Positions 23,401 to 31,049 of a stretch of 64,000 nucleotides of DNA are shown here, one piece after another (within the stretch, counting starts at the first letter, position 1; each line of letters starts with the position of its first letter). Under the pieces are notes generated by a model, which worked only from the letters and a program-made list of their open reading frames with translations, did no database searches and had not been told where the DNA came from. Source of the DNA: Portunus trituberculatus (taxonomy: Eukaryota; Arthropoda; Malacostraca; Decapoda; Portunidae); the NCBI RefSeq assembly GCF_017591435.1, contig NC_059258.1, forward strand, positions 6,952,571 through 7,016,570, written 5' to 3'. Position numbers and translations under genes: made by a program.

Positions 23401-23986
23401 GGGCGGGGCGACAAGCTTGGTCACTATGGACGTACTTTTTGTGAGGCACCAACACACTTTGCGAGGCTGTGCAGGACACAACTAAGGCCGTCCGCCAAAT
23501 AAAACTACAAAAAACGTGTTGGGCATAAACTACTTCATCACTAAATGTCAGGATTTTACTGCTTCGTTAGGCGGTGCTAGTGGTGAGATTATCCCGTACC
23601 GTAAATACGTCCAGCTTTCCCTTTCAATAAATAATAGAGGGGAGTGTTTCATCTTAATATTTGCCCTCGGAACCTAACCTGATCTACCCTTACCTCGCCA
23701 CCACACAGCCTGCCTTCCCCTAACACATCCACCTTCACAAAATAGACAGTGAAAAATTACATGACACTAATTATATTGACACTAACAAATTCTACGTTCG
23801 GCTTTCCATTTTCCCTCCAAACACATAAATTACGTCACTCTCGTCTCTTATTTCCCTATTAAGTCCTTGACAGGGTTGAGCTGAGTGCCTCACCTCCTCC
23901 AGCTGCAGCTCTAACTGCTTGAGAAGGCTGTTATCGTCAGTCTTCGTCAGGTGGTTTGACAGCTGATCCTCCCCTCCCGCCGCCAT
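53..23986 (-). CDS. VPS8: VPS8, CORVET endosomal tethering subunit (15 exons, 5' part; runs off left edge)
   Basis: VPS8 is the CORVET-specific subunit that binds Rab5-type GTPases and tethers early endosomes before fusion. Fifteen minus-strand exons join in frame at GT-AG sites to give 2886 coding bases, 962 residues. Vertebrate VPS8 is about 1430 residues, so the C-terminal part with its RING-type zinc finger lies left of the window. Visible in order: an acidic, Ser-rich N-terminus (1-143); a WD40-like beta-propeller (about 144-490) with the signatures GTSHGL, GFAKGQ and DSGGSVFEL; then an alpha-solenoid with SCCLAGRAYP, the VPS8-family core, and LLRFDTREFLNVLAL. Introns are small near 3-5 kb but reach 6 kb where LINEs and SINEs have landed. 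Identity rests on long collinear similarity to VPS8 as I know it; very sure of the gene, fairly sure of each junction. Confidence 0.95.
559..844 (+). mobile_element. tRNA-Val-derived SINE, copy 1
   Basis: The head resembles a tRNA with A box TAGCTCAGTGG and B-box region, though two bases of the anticodon loop are lost here. The body runs through GGTGTGTCTCCTTTCACGTG, CACCTAGCAGTGAGTAG and GGTCTCAGGCCTATCC to the tail GCAGATCAAACAGTGAAAC. It is flanked by (AC)n on both sides and ends without a poly-A tail. It lies in the VPS8 intron between exons 14 and 15. Confidence 0.85.
973..2589 (+). mobile_element. LINE family 1, 5'-truncated copy (reverse transcriptase)
   Basis: The copy encodes the C-terminal two thirds of a non-LTR polymerase: LNYRPVSLTSVVGKICERVI, QFGFRKGRSCVTNLLSFYS, ESGVPQGSVLAPILFLVYIN, then LFADDAKLC with the catalytic aspartates, and the CR1/L2-type C-terminus RPRLEYAGVVWSP to HSFKGKLDVCRYGD. 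Frames are broken near 1430 and 1900-2040. It starts directly after (AC)n and ends ...ACTAGGTGAATACACAC in a longer (AC)n. It is nearly identical to the copy at 36589-40377. Confidence 0.9.
2866..3049 (+). mobile_element. TTAA-flanked MITE, copy 1
   Basis: The 184-bp element starts TTAACCCCTTCAATACTGGG and ends in an imperfect inverted copy (GCGTCATGATATTAAAGGGCTTAA). The middle carries CTATGGAGGTCAAAAGATTA and CTGAAGCTGTATAAAACC. TTAA ends suggest a piggyBac-type non-autonomous element. Other copies lie at 29053, 36073 and 60154. Confidence 0.7.
3085..3154. repeat. (AC)n next to MITE copy 1
   Basis: A 70-bp AC run in the VPS8 intron between exons 14 and 15, followed by CATACATACATACATA. Further pure AC runs in this intron lie at 425-486, 846-900 and 2590-2637, and a (CT)n at 3582-3639 precedes exon 14. 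Confidence 0.95.
3382..3521 (-). CDS. VPS8: VPS8 exon 14 (residues 855-901)
   Basis: The exon encodes VLCHLTSSD, RQTALLELLQGGGMAHYD and LLKRAREAE, matching VPS8 helices downstream of LFDQ. It ends with two bases of a Phe codon completed in exon 15. The donor is TT-GTAAGT. Confidence 0.9.
3908..4234 (-). CDS. VPS8: VPS8 exon 13 (residues 746-854)
   Basis: The exon reads VKHEIFKSLTCLHSKNA, then LLRTLLRFDTREFLNVLAL, QRQRVVDILIQVMV, QLGSLFTFIARQM and NRQLFDQ. This string is nearly diagnostic for VPS8. Phase 0 at both ends; 109 codons. Confidence 0.97.
4353..4765 (-). CDS. VPS8: VPS8 exon 12 (residues 608-745), VPS8-family core
   Basis: This is the longest exon (413 bases). It carries FLEALEPYILNDQL, VPSLDLHQAMTLCWAHGLYD, YIYTRGMGDFVTPLE and LVYVSCCLAGRAYPHGEI. 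The last block is the hallmark of the VPS8 solenoid domain. The donor CAG-GTGAGG is followed by a (GGT)n run on the coding strand. Confidence 0.96.
4938..5145 (-). CDS. VPS8: VPS8 exon 11 (residues 539-607)
   Basis: The exon opens LVQDKINELLGQYLDSAL and ends RIWDTFSEDAISKG, the alpha-solenoid stretch of VPS8. It is 208 bases long and leaves phase 1, matching exon 12. The intron before it, about 6.1 kb, carries five LINE pieces and a SINE. Confidence 0.93.
5531..5634 (+). mobile_element. LINE 3'-end fragment
   Basis: About 100 bp that match the last coding bases and tail of the copy at 10904-11199, including AAACTAGATAAATGGAGATA and two tail units ACTAGGT(T/A)AATACA. It runs directly into (AC)n at 5635-5686. 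Confidence 0.75.
5739..6957 (+). mobile_element. LINE family 2, 5'-truncated copy
   Basis: The copy begins inside the RT domain at CVTNLLSFYSRIVDKVQERE, after (AC)n and a GA-rich run that may be expanded sequence. It continues YLDLKKAFDKVPHERLLWK, a broken FADDAK region near 6090, then PRLEYAGVVWTPY and HSFKEKLDKCRYGD. Several frameshifts and a stop near 5958. The tail is two units of TACAACTA(G/A)GTAAA. Confidence 0.87.
6961..7060 (+). mobile_element. tRNA-Val SINE head, copy fused to LINE mosaic
   Basis: An intact A box, anticodon loop TTCACAA and most of the T arm are followed by the normal SINE body up to CACCTAGCAGTG. Beyond this the sequence switches repeatedly between SINE and LINE (see 7061-7300). 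It abuts the 3' tail of the LINE ending at 6957 with only a few AC units between. Confidence 0.8.
7061..7300 (+). mobile_element. Interleaved SINE/LINE mosaic
   Basis: Pieces alternate in collinear order. SINE at about 7082-7122; LINE 7124-7165 (matches 45664-45704); a few SINE bases; LINE 7171-7194 (matches about 45797-45825); SINE 7195-7219; LINE from 7220; a SINE-like AAGATTGGAAATAATG at 7280-7295; then LINE again. Each element's pieces stay in its own 5'-3' order. Confidence 0.7.
7220..8128 (+). mobile_element. LINE family 4, internally deleted copy
   Basis: The copy is collinear with 45683-49391 but much shortened. It holds ORF1-end and endonuclease fragments (ending SDHAVLEFKVIDEE) up to KKFVPIRQHKVGKQDWFND. 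At 8110 it jumps about 1.4 kb ahead to CTTAAAGAAACACATAAGG and then runs into (AC)n at 8129-8162. Non-coding now. Confidence 0.8.
8163..10903 (+). mobile_element. LINE family 3, 5'-truncated copy (endonuclease C-terminus and RT)
   Basis: Just after (AC)n the copy enters an APE-type endonuclease domain: IVGDFNCKEIVWED (catalytic Asp/Asn), RLDLVFTRASL and GKSDHDVLSF. The RT follows with RPVSLTSILCKVCEEVIKA, FGFRKGRSCVSNLLCFYSR, SGVPQGSVLG and MFADDTKIM. The thumb-like part ends near 10857. Frames shift at about 8780, 9530, 9990 and 10290-10400. The tail is ATTGGTAAATACAAATAGGTAAATACACAC. Confidence 0.88.
10904..11199 (+). mobile_element. LINE 3' fragment
   Basis: The fragment carries the C-terminal LINE peptide FPHRMVEKWNALDNGIITAQ then HKFKEKLDKWRYGDRTP and stop, with the tail TACAACTAGGTAAATACACA followed by 60 bp of (AC)n. 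It starts directly after the previous LINE's tail, so one element landed in the AC tail of another. Confidence 0.82.
11274..11423 (-). CDS. VPS8: VPS8 exon 10 (residues 489-538), start of helical region
   Basis: The exon begins VVTVRSWVDRLDHLV and continues through EALQLALDIYQDKAQAIVGL, the first helices after the propeller in VPS8. Its donor CAG-GTGTTA lies about a dozen bases from a 60-bp (AC)n tract that forms the tail of a LINE copy. Confidence 0.93.
11461..11535. repeat. (GGTAA)n pentanucleotide repeat
   Basis: About fifteen GGTAA/GGTAG units in the VPS8 intron just upstream of exon 10. It may derive from the TTAGG-type sequence common in this window. Confidence 0.9.
11996..12079 (-). 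CDS. VPS8: VPS8 exon 9 (residues 461-488)
   Basis: This short 28-codon exon reads ALAGERACYHS and LLLGTKSFQ, equivalent to the VPS8 segment that closes the propeller. It is flanked by CCACACAG and CAG-GTGAGA and is phase 0. Confidence 0.92.
12251..12847 (+). mobile_element. LINE family 2, short 3' copy
   Basis: The copy begins at CATATTGATAGAATTTTCAG right after (AC)n and carries the last coding part: KKLISTIIRPRLEYAGVVW, SHSKKLRKGRCLRDVKKYS and KCRYGDRATRA. The tail AACTAAGTAAATACACCAG lacks a long AC run. It lies in the VPS8 intron between exons 8 and 9. Confidence 0.85.
13021..13272 (-). CDS. VPS8: VPS8 exon 8 (residues 377-460)
   Basis: Eighty-four codons encode the last propeller blades: VVQGLAWLNTRTLALMDA, LHVVDVKTQEELE and FKAIATGGNVSKAM. 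The order and spacing match VPS8. The donor is ATG-GTGTGT, immediately followed by a (GT)-rich tract on the coding strand. Confidence 0.94.
13727..13906 (-). CDS. VPS8: VPS8 exon 7 (residues 317-376)
   Basis: Sixty codons with LRPQLKVLFSHPL and LPLLAWQFVVIQ, the VPS8 strands that follow the LAMA block, then DPVLAFGREHSIYFYQ. Phase 0 at both ends, with acceptor CCGCAG and donor CAG-GTATTG. Confidence 0.93.
14808..15026 (-). CDS. VPS8: VPS8 exon 6 (residues 244-316)
   Basis: The exon contains DSGGSVFELSVKR, NESRCIFSGSRGEVCTIEPL and LAMATISK, matching the central VPS8 propeller. It is 219 bases long, phase 0. The donor AAG-GTTAGG sits at the edge of a CCTAA-type repeat tract. Confidence 0.95.
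15180..15411. mobile_element. Foldback (long inverted repeat) MITE
   Basis: Two arms of about 110 bp are near-perfect reverse complements around a tiny centre near 15295. Both arms carry GACAAAGGATCTAAGAACAT and CTCCTTCA(T/C)CTCTTT. The whole unit could form one long hairpin. It lies in the VPS8 intron between exons 5 and 6. No coding sequence. Confidence 0.75.
15750..15900. repeat. Degenerate CCTAA (telomere-like) tract
   Basis: The plus strand is rich in CCTAACCTAACC, the complement of arthropod TTAGG. Similar short tracts occur at 3285-3365, 13285-13500, 14790-14808, 22580-22670, 22930-22960, 27900-28000, 42903-42955 and 43725-43775. Interstitial and degenerate, not a telomere. Confidence 0.7.
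15926..16096 (-). CDS. VPS8: VPS8 exon 5 (residues 187-243)
   Basis: The exon reads HGEQFGAVSALALN, then CTRLLAGFAKGQI and SDAHTPFTAVLHLK. These are among the most conserved propeller segments of VPS8. It is 171 bases long, phase 0 at both ends. The purine-rich strand of the intron upstream of it is a long GGAGA repeat. Confidence 0.95.
16155..16515. repeat. Purine-rich GGAGA minisatellite
   Basis: The plus strand is nearly all purine for 360 bases, with GAGGG, GGAAG and a regular (GGAGA)n run at 16365-16425. Long polypurine tracts can form triplex DNA. Open frames across it are artefacts. Confidence 0.92.
17257..17930 (+). mobile_element. hAT-type DNA transposon remnant
   Basis: Imperfect terminal inverted repeats share GTGTCAAA(T/C)TCA at both ends, with GGCCCGC-rich subterminal sequence at the left end. 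Between 17419 and 17535 the plus strand reads DEHLHSVLRLSS then DIDELASKKRCQVSGS, which resembles the C-terminus of hAT/GTF2IRD2-like transposases. The rest of the enzyme is missing. Target duplications are not clear. Confidence 0.6.
17963..18166 (+). mobile_element. tRNA-like SINE with poly-A tail
   Basis: The element has a B box GGGTTCGAATC near 18000, a short body (TTCCTCACTCGGGGCAATGG and a CCCC-rich end), then poly-A at 18147-18165 followed by (AC)n. The next element, a LINE, starts directly after that (AC)n. Confidence 0.6.
18191..19269 (+). mobile_element. LINE family 2, 5'-truncated copy
   Basis: The copy starts at TGTGGAACTTAGAGGAGAAG immediately after (AC)n, which itself follows a SINE poly-A. 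It includes VLVPILFLIYINDMTEGVNS and LFVDDAKLC, where the usual Phe-Ala-Asp-Asp is Phe-Val-Asp-Asp. The C-terminal segment KCRYGDRGTRA and one tail unit follow. Frameshifts lie at about 18700 and 18850. Confidence 0.87.
19339..19467 (-). CDS. VPS8: VPS8 exon 4 (residues 144-186), start of beta-propeller
   Basis: The 43 codons include AGLPTTMAV and GTSHGLILVFE, the first blade of the VPS8 WD40-like propeller. The flanks are CCGCAG and CAG-GTTAGT. A LINE copy lies in the following intron, its 3' tail ending about 70 bp downstream of this exon's donor on the minus strand. Confidence 0.93.
19692..19752. repeat. (AC)n in VPS8 intron 3
   Basis: A 60-bp AC dinucleotide run that ends about 15 bp from the donor of exon 3. 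No LINE or SINE is attached here. Confidence 0.95.
19769..19969 (-). CDS. VPS8: VPS8 exon 3 (residues 77-143)
   Basis: The exon is Ser/Arg-rich and low complexity at first, then ends in HGSILRHVILKGVASQLVSA. This matches the VPS8 segment that leads into the beta-propeller. Sites are CCCCAG acceptor and GTGAGT donor. Phase 0 at both ends. Confidence 0.9.
20100..20460. repeat. Trinucleotide cluster: (AAT), (AAG), (AAC) and poly-A
   Basis: Runs of ATA (20139-20162), AAG (20170-20256), CAA and 32-base poly-A (20280-20312), then CAA repeats (20417-20450), all A-rich on the plus strand. Intron 2 of VPS8. Confidence 0.92.
20480..20614 (-). CDS. VPS8: VPS8 exon 2 (residues 32-76)
   Basis: This 45-codon, phase-0 exon encodes an acidic stretch with the conserved block PTLESIL, which VPS8 proteins carry just before the propeller. 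The acceptor is TTGCAG and the donor is AAG-GTCAGC. It is separated from exon 1 by an intron of about 3.3 kb, most of it a 30-bp minisatellite. Confidence 0.9.
20640..22540. repeat. About 30-bp minisatellite in VPS8 intron 1
   Basis: A 28-30 bp unit (CTGGTACACTCTGGCAACAC plus a variable ACACACAACA part) repeats about 60 times. From about 21560 a variant unit with CTGCAACACTCTGGCAACAC dominates. Units become irregular past 22030, where CTCATTGTCCAGCTGCAACA, similar to the start of VPS8 exon 2, appears several times. Its long open frames are repeat artefacts. Confidence 0.95.
23894..23986 (-). CDS. VPS8: VPS8 exon 1 (start codon, residues 1-31)
   Basis: The exon opens MAAGGEDQLSN. The ATG sits in ACATGGCGGC, a good start context that also matches the YY1-type motif common at animal housekeeping promoters. 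It ends LELQLEE before a GTGAGG donor and leaves phase 0, joining LDDEEF of exon 2. The N-terminus is poorly conserved in VPS8, so the start choice rests on context and on the open frame. Confidence 0.82.
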
Positions 23987-23999
23987 GTTTGTCTTGCTG

Positions 24000-24200
24000 C
24001 TGATGATGACTTCTAATCTTGATCTTGGTAATGTGACTTCATCTTTAACCCTTTCGGGACCATGACCACGGAGGTTACACTGAGGGAAGCGGCACGCGCC
24101 TATACCGCTGAACTAAAAATGTGAAGGTAGTGGGCGGAGCTTATGAGGCGGTGGGCGGAGTTTACGATCGCAACTTACACCCAAAACATTGGCCTCTCCT
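24000..24200 (-). promoter_or_regulatory. Candidate VPS8 promoter with CCAAT and paired GC boxes
   Basis: Upstream of the VPS8 ATG on the minus strand are a CCAAT box (plus-strand ATTGG, 24188-24192) and two GGGCGG motifs on the plus strand (24132-24137 and 24153-24158). The two GC boxes sit in a 21-bp tandem duplication. There is no clear TATA box. The order fits a housekeeping promoter about 150-200 bp from the start codon. Motif-based inference only. Confidence 0.4.
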
Positions 24201-24514
24201 GTGTTAAGCAATGGAAAATTGCCGCTTTCTTTTTCATCACTAGAGGAAAACTAAGAAAGAACTGATGGTTTGACTTATGTAAACCACATTATAGTTTTCT
24301 AAATATGTCATGCAGACTTATTATTAACGGTGTTACTCCGAAATAGCTAAAATATTCAAAGAAATACAACATGACGTTTCCGGGAGAAATTATGGTAAAA
24401 GATTTTTTTTTTCTCGTTTATTACATGGTAAGAAACAAACAGCGAAGTAAAATTTCAGTGATTGATGTTTTTTTTTTCAAATACCTAGTGACATGAAATC
24501 ACACATCATTTTAA

Positions 24515-24519
<5 letters not shown>

Positions 24520-24565
<46 letters not shown>
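24520..24565. repeat. (AG)n upstream of VPS8
   Basis: A 46-bp AG run about 560 bp upstream of the VPS8 start. Confidence 0.95.
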
Positions 24566-24568
<3 letters not shown>

Positions 24569-24827
24569 TGCTACCTACTTTATACCTATACTTATAAGTT
24601 ATATTACTACTATTACTAAAAATACAGGTACAGGATAAGCTGTACCTATTACTTAACTATGCAGTAGTACAAATATCATTCTAGTTGTAAACTTTCAAAT
24701 AATAATCTAGTTAATATGGTAACTTGCTACGCTGATCCGGGCAACAGCGCAACCCTCGGCACCCAACCACCCACCCTCCGGACTACTTAATTCAGTCCTT
24801 ATAGTCTTCGGTGACGGCAGCAGGTGC

Positions 24828-25905
<1,078 letters not shown>

Positions 25906-26221
25906 TTTGATTAAAAGTATCTTACTTATACAGTAATAGTGTTGATTGTGGCAAGTGGCAACTCTTAACTTGATGGAACACCTGCTCCCCCAGTTGTGGC
26001 TGCCCCAACCCCACCCCACCACCGACCACAACCACTCCCATTCCCACTGATTTAACTTTGTATATAAATGTGTGACGCCGCGCTGGCAGGACGTGAAGCA
26101 CTAAGAGGGAAGACAGACTAGTGAGTAACAAAAAGAATGGCGTGTTGGTAGCCTCTCAGTAAGCAGAGGTTAACTATTCATACACGGTTGTAGGCACTTA
26201 ATTAAGGCGGTGTAATTAACC

Positions 26222-26493
26222 TCGGTCGTCTGCTGGTCACCCAGCCAGTCTTCCCCATTACGGAGCGAGCTCAGAGCTCATAGACCGATCTTCGGGTAGG
26301 ACTGAGACCACATTACACTCCACACACCAGGAAAGCTAGGCCACAACCCCTCGAGTTACAGCACGTACCTATTTACTGCTAGGTGAACAGGGTTTACACA
26401 TTAAGAGGCTTGCCCATTTGCCTCGCCGCCTCCGGAACTCGAATCCGGACCTTCTCGAGTGTGAGTCGAGCGTGCTAATCACTACACTACGCG
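26222..26493 (-). mobile_element. Second tRNA-Val-type SINE subfamily
   Basis: On the minus strand the head GTAGTGTAGTGATTAGCACG, anticodon loop CTCACAC and B-box-like GGATTCGAGTTCC resemble a different tRNA-Val gene. The body shares CACCTAGCAGTAAATAGGTA, GGTCTCAGTCCTACCC and GAGCTCTGAGCTCGCTCCGT with the first SINE family. The head abuts (GT)n at 26494-26512; the 3' side is unique sequence. Confidence 0.75.
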
Positions 26494-26581
26494 GTGTGTG
26501 TGTGTGTGTGTGTACTGACAAGAAGGCTGAGGCGGTCCGCCGCGGGACAGTGTCCATTACGAAACTTTGTGTATAACTCAT

Positions 26582-29052
26582 TATACATATTTCATAGTGG
26601 TGTCATGTCTTAGCCTAACGTTGCCAGCCCCCAGGACGAAACACCAAGGAATGAACCATCGCAGATCATTAAACAAGGCAAATAGTTACCAGGTACAGAC
26701 CCTCACATCAGTGTTTATAGTTAACTCAATATTTGACCGTCACAACTCGTCCCTACCCACTCCAGCCCTGCCTTGCCATCCTCCAGGACAACATATCGCT
26801 GAACTAACACCCGCTGGGAAGGTAGAAACCCAAAATAACGAGTAAATCGTAATTAAACGAACGAACCATTGATCCGGTGCTTATCTCTCGGCCATTATCT
26901 CTCATCTTTCACTTAATATATGCCAGATACGTACCAAAGTGGAGCCGCTGACCTAATTTTTCACGTTGGTTGTTGAGATATATCCGCTATTGTCTCATTT
27001 GCGTATGGTGAAAGCTTAGAAATGCTAAGCGGGGGGAGCAGCGGCCACTGCGTGACGTCATCAGCCATTTTCCCGCGTGACGTCATCAGCCGGGCCATCT
27101 TGCTTTTCCTCTCCCAGTCTGTTGAATTCCGATATCATTATTTATTGCTCTCACTTTATTTTATTTTGGCTCATAAGTAACTTTTTATTGTTCTCAGACA
27201 TATTTAGTTGTGCTTCAAGTGTTTTTCATGCCTCTCTTGGATGAAATACGTAAATTTTGAAGTCTTATATGGCCTAAATAAGAGCCAGATATCCTCTGCA
27301 AATTTTCCATCTCTTCATGCTTATTTTTTTTATTACAGCTTGTAATGAAGTGTGAATGGTTTCAAAAGATATCTTATGAATGGTAAAGAGTGTTCACTCT
27401 TGATAAGTGAGAGGTGTCGAATTTCAAAGTAATTTACAGTGTCGTTAAAGCGTGTAAAAGTGACATAATATAGAATATTTATTTTATTATTTCAGGGTGT
27501 TGCCAAACTTTGATGTGTTGCGGAAGTGGTTCACATTTAAAAAAAATTTATCAATCGTGTTGAATAAGATTAGTGGCTTTAGCATTGTCTTAGAGCATGT
27601 CGATGTTATGACACTTTTATTTACGGTGTTTTTGAAAATATTTGTAGGTAAATTTTTTGTTTAATACAATATCCCCTATCTTTACCATCACCCCCAACCC
27701 CTCCAACAAGCTTGGGGGCCTTTGGGGAATCGGGGATTTTGGGTGGGGGAGACATATATGAGTGATATATGGCTTTTTGAAAAATCTAAGGAAATTTCCC
27801 TACACATTTGAAGAATTTCCCTAAATCTAAGGATATTTCATTAAATCTAGAGAATTTCTCCAAATCTAGGAAAATATCCCTAAATGTAGGGAAGTTTGAC
27901 ATACCATAACCTTTCCCCTCTGGGACACTAACCTAACCCTAACATAAACCTAACCTAACATATCCTAGCCCTATAATACTAACCTAACCTAACCTAAACT
28001 AACGTATCCTAGCCAGGAGGGCTGCACCCCCTTGACCCCCCTATAACACTAACCCAACCCTAACATAAACCTAACTTACCGTATCCTTGCTTTGGGGCTG
28101 CTTCCCCCACACCGATTCTCTTATAGGTTGACACAATATGCCCTGTCTTTACTAATAATACCCCTCCTCACAATACCTTAAAGAAAGGTTGAAGGTCTTG
28201 GCTGTGGGACATCATCTTCTCGATTGTCGTTAAGTTCACTGTCCTCTACGGGGACAGCATGAGCGATGATTTCCCAGTAATTAAATTCGCAACATTTACA
28301 ACTAATGTCAACGGTGGCCATGGCTAAACTGTGCACACAGATGTCTTTGTGCACCTGTCTGCCCAGCTGTGCCCCGCCTACGAATACCTATAGTAAATTC
28401 CCATTGGCGCAGCTCATGGTGTTAAGAGGTGGTGGCACGTCATTGGACAAAAGAACTATAGACACAATAAGAATCCTATTTAGCAGTTACCCACAAACCC
28501 CAGCTATAAACAAATGCAAGTCAGTGTACTGCTCACTTCCGAGTGTGATGGAGCTCTGAGGCTCGCCGCAGCTTGCTTGACTTAAGAGAAAACTTGCCGA
28601 ACACCGCACATTCCCGGACCTATTGCAGCGTTATTATTAATTTGCGGGAGGTAGTGTACTTACTGAAAATGTTGTAAATAGTAAGAACAACAACCTAAGG
28701 GTGGCCAAAACCATCTAGAGTTTATTGTACTAAACTGTAACAGAACCTATTTGTATTATTCCTTATTTCGGCAATAATTTTATATTTTAGTAATTAGTTC
28801 TGATTTGTGACAAGTCAGAATTTATGTAGTATTCATGTCCATCTGCCTTTTTAAGAATTGCCATTTTCAAAATGGATTACTTAACGTAAATATGTCATCC
28901 ACATAGGGGAGGGGCGGCCGTAACTTGGGCATTCCCATGTATGTACTATTTTCAATGGGTTGTTGGTAATGGTTGGGGTATAAGGGTGATAGGGGCAGCA
29001 GCAGACCAATAGTGCACTGGCTTCACTTTTGTGCTGTCATGCCACCTACTCT
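26582..29052. other. Intergenic stretch, no recognised gene
   Basis: Apart from the CRE pair I see only CCTAA tracts and a repeat with CTTGGGGGCC...GGGGAATCGGGGATTTTG near 27700. A related piece lies at 23090-23130, and AGCAGGGGGAGCTGCGTCCC-like phrases occur near 23285 and 28020. A 47-codon minus-strand ORF at 28178-28321 is unrecognised. Confidence 0.5.
27010..27115. promoter_or_regulatory. Tandem CRE pair with YY1-like motif (gene unassigned)
   Basis: GCGTGACGTCATCAGCC occurs twice, about 28 bp apart, followed by GGCCATCTTGC, the reverse complement of a YY1-type motif. A small hairpin GCTTAG-N5-CTAAGC lies just to the left. This looks like an animal promoter, but no first exon on either strand is convincing nearby. 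Confidence 0.4.
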
Positions 29053-29266
29053 AATTCAACCTCCTTGACTATGACACATTTCCATATTCATTCTGCTTAC
29101 TACCTGGTGATTTTATACAGCTTCAGAAATCTATGTGGGGGTTGAAATAGTGAAGACTGTGGCCATTAATCTTCTAACCTCTATAGACACTTCCTAATGT
29201 AAATAAAATGGTCTAATTGTACCCAAAACTCAAGATAAAAATGTGTCCTAGTATTGAAGGGGTTAA
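29053..29266 (-). mobile_element. TTAA-flanked MITE, copy 2
   Basis: The reverse orientation matches the copy at 2866 throughout, with an additional TTCACTATTTCAACCCCCAC segment absent from that copy. The TTAA on its 5' side is intact; the other end has changed to TTCA. Confidence 0.7.
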
Positions 29267-29324
29267 CTATGTGATAATAATGATATCAAACCATTAACTA
29301 GGTCATGTGCATTTTAGTTTTCTC

Positions 29325-30060
29325 ATTTACATATATATTATCTCTGTGATATTGAAAAAACAGCCTTTTAGAGAATAGAGTAAATAAAACGGGTTGTAGT
29401 GGAAGTTGTATTTTACAAGGATGTTTTCATGGCTGTAGTGAAAGTTTAACTAGCATTCAGCATTAATGCATTACATAATCATAAGAATGCAACATAATAT
29501 CTCTGTTGTCCTTTGAAAAAACAGCCTTAGTTAGAGAAAAAAGCAAATACAACAGGCTGCAGTGGAAGTTATGGTTTTCAAGGGTGTTTTCATGGCTGTA
29601 ATGAAAGTTTAGCTAGTATTCAGCATTCTAAAGCAAATACTCATAAGAATACAACAATAATATCTTTATAGTCTTAAAAAACAGCCTTAATTAAAGAATA
29701 AAGCAAATAAAACAGCCTGCAGTTGAAGTTATGGTTTTCAAGGGTCTTTTCATGGCTGTAATGAAAGTTTAGCTAGTATTCAGCATTACTACTGCAAATG
29801 TTCATAAGAATACAACATAATATCTCTGTGGCTTTTGAAAAATTAACTAAATTGTAAAGCATGCAAAACAGGCTGTAGTGGAAGTTAGTTTTTAAAGGTG
29901 TTTTCATGACTGTAATGAAAGTTTAACAAGAATTTAAAGTACAACAGAGTAATAAGAACACAACATACCATCTCTGTGGCCTTGAGAAATAACCATAGTT
30001 AGAAAATAAGGGAAATAAAACTGAAACTGAAAAATAAGACTAAACACAGCATACCATCTG
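29325..30060. repeat. 160-bp tandem repeat, about 4.5 copies
   Basis: Units starting near 29341, 29501, 29663, 29823 and 29971 share TCTCTGTGGC, GAAAAAACAGCC, GCAGTGGAAGTTATGG and GTTTTCATGGCTGTAATGAA. Divergence grows to the right. Intergenic between VPS8 and VPS4. Confidence 0.85.
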
Positions 30061-30064
30061 TGCC

Positions 30065-30750
30065 CTTGAAAAAATACACTGGACCCTTGAACTTCAAAAA
30101 TAATTAATTCCAGAAGGCTGTTCCATGTCTGAATTGTTCCAAACCCAAAACCATTTTTCCCCATAGGAAACAATGTAAATAATTTTAATCTGTTCCAACA
30201 CCCCAGACTTTTCCCTAAGTAAATAAGAATTGAACTATGTCAAATCAATAATATTAACTTTTTGGTGGAGAGCTTCATGGCGAGTGTCACTTAACCAATT
30301 ATTTAGAATATACTGGGTGGTGGCAGCACTACTGGTACCATTAGCATAGTCAGTTAGTGCTATGTGGATGCTTTATTTCACATGTTACACCCCGTCACTA
30401 CAGTAGTCAAGAAATGTTTTTGTTAGTTACCAGATCAGTGTACTCATATATATATTACTCAGCCATCTCGCCTGGTTAAGTGACTCTGGTCAAATGAAAA
30501 ACTGGTCCAATGTTCTGACCCCAGCTGGGAATAAGAGGAAGGACACAACATAGAACCACAACAAAAAGGGAATTCATTGATGTTTACCTCTCCCCAACAG
30601 TGCTAGTATCACCCAGATTTGGCTGTCTTTGGGTTGTTTGGAATCTGAATTTTGTTTGACCTCCGAGGGTAAACTTCATTGAAATTTTTGTTAGAAATCT
30701 GAATTGTTCATAGTCCAAGGTGTTTGAAGTCTGAGGATCCACTGTATATA
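30065..30750. mobile_element. Mariner/Tc1-like non-autonomous element
   Basis: The ends are inverted versions of TACACTGGACCCTTGAACTTC and TACAGTGGATCCTCAGACTTC, next to TA dinucleotides. Subterminal repeats such as CTGAATTGTTC and CAAACAACCC recall the repeated TTCGAAC-type motifs of some Tc1/mariner relatives. No transposase is readable. Confidence 0.5.
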
Positions 30751-30780
30751 TACTTAAGAGAATAAAGCATACAAAACTGA

Positions 30781-30992
30781 AAAATAAGCCTAAACACTGC
30801 TTGGGATGAGTGAAAATTCCTACTTCTCCCTCTGACAAAATCACCACAAGCCAGGAAAGGATAATAACACTTCGCAGAGCCAGAAAAAAATAAGCCTAAA
30901 CGCTGCTTCAGATGAGTGAAAATCCCTACTTCTCCCTCTGACAAAATCACCACAAGCCAGGAAAGGATAATAACACTTCGCAGAGCCAGAAA
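30781..30992. repeat. 106-bp tandem duplication
   Basis: Two almost identical adjacent units, each with AAAATAAGCCTAAAC and CTCCCTCTGACAAAATCACC. Recent duplication; no coding content. Confidence 0.9.
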
Positions 30993-31049
30993 AAAATAAT
31001 AGTTTATGCCTTTATTATAGAAACAACTCTCTTTCTCTTATATTTCCAG

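Noticed and set aside
28178..28559. Small ORFs on both strands near 28.3 kb
   Set aside because: The 84-codon plus-strand and 47-codon minus-strand frames overlap, have no recognised domain and no clear splice partners.
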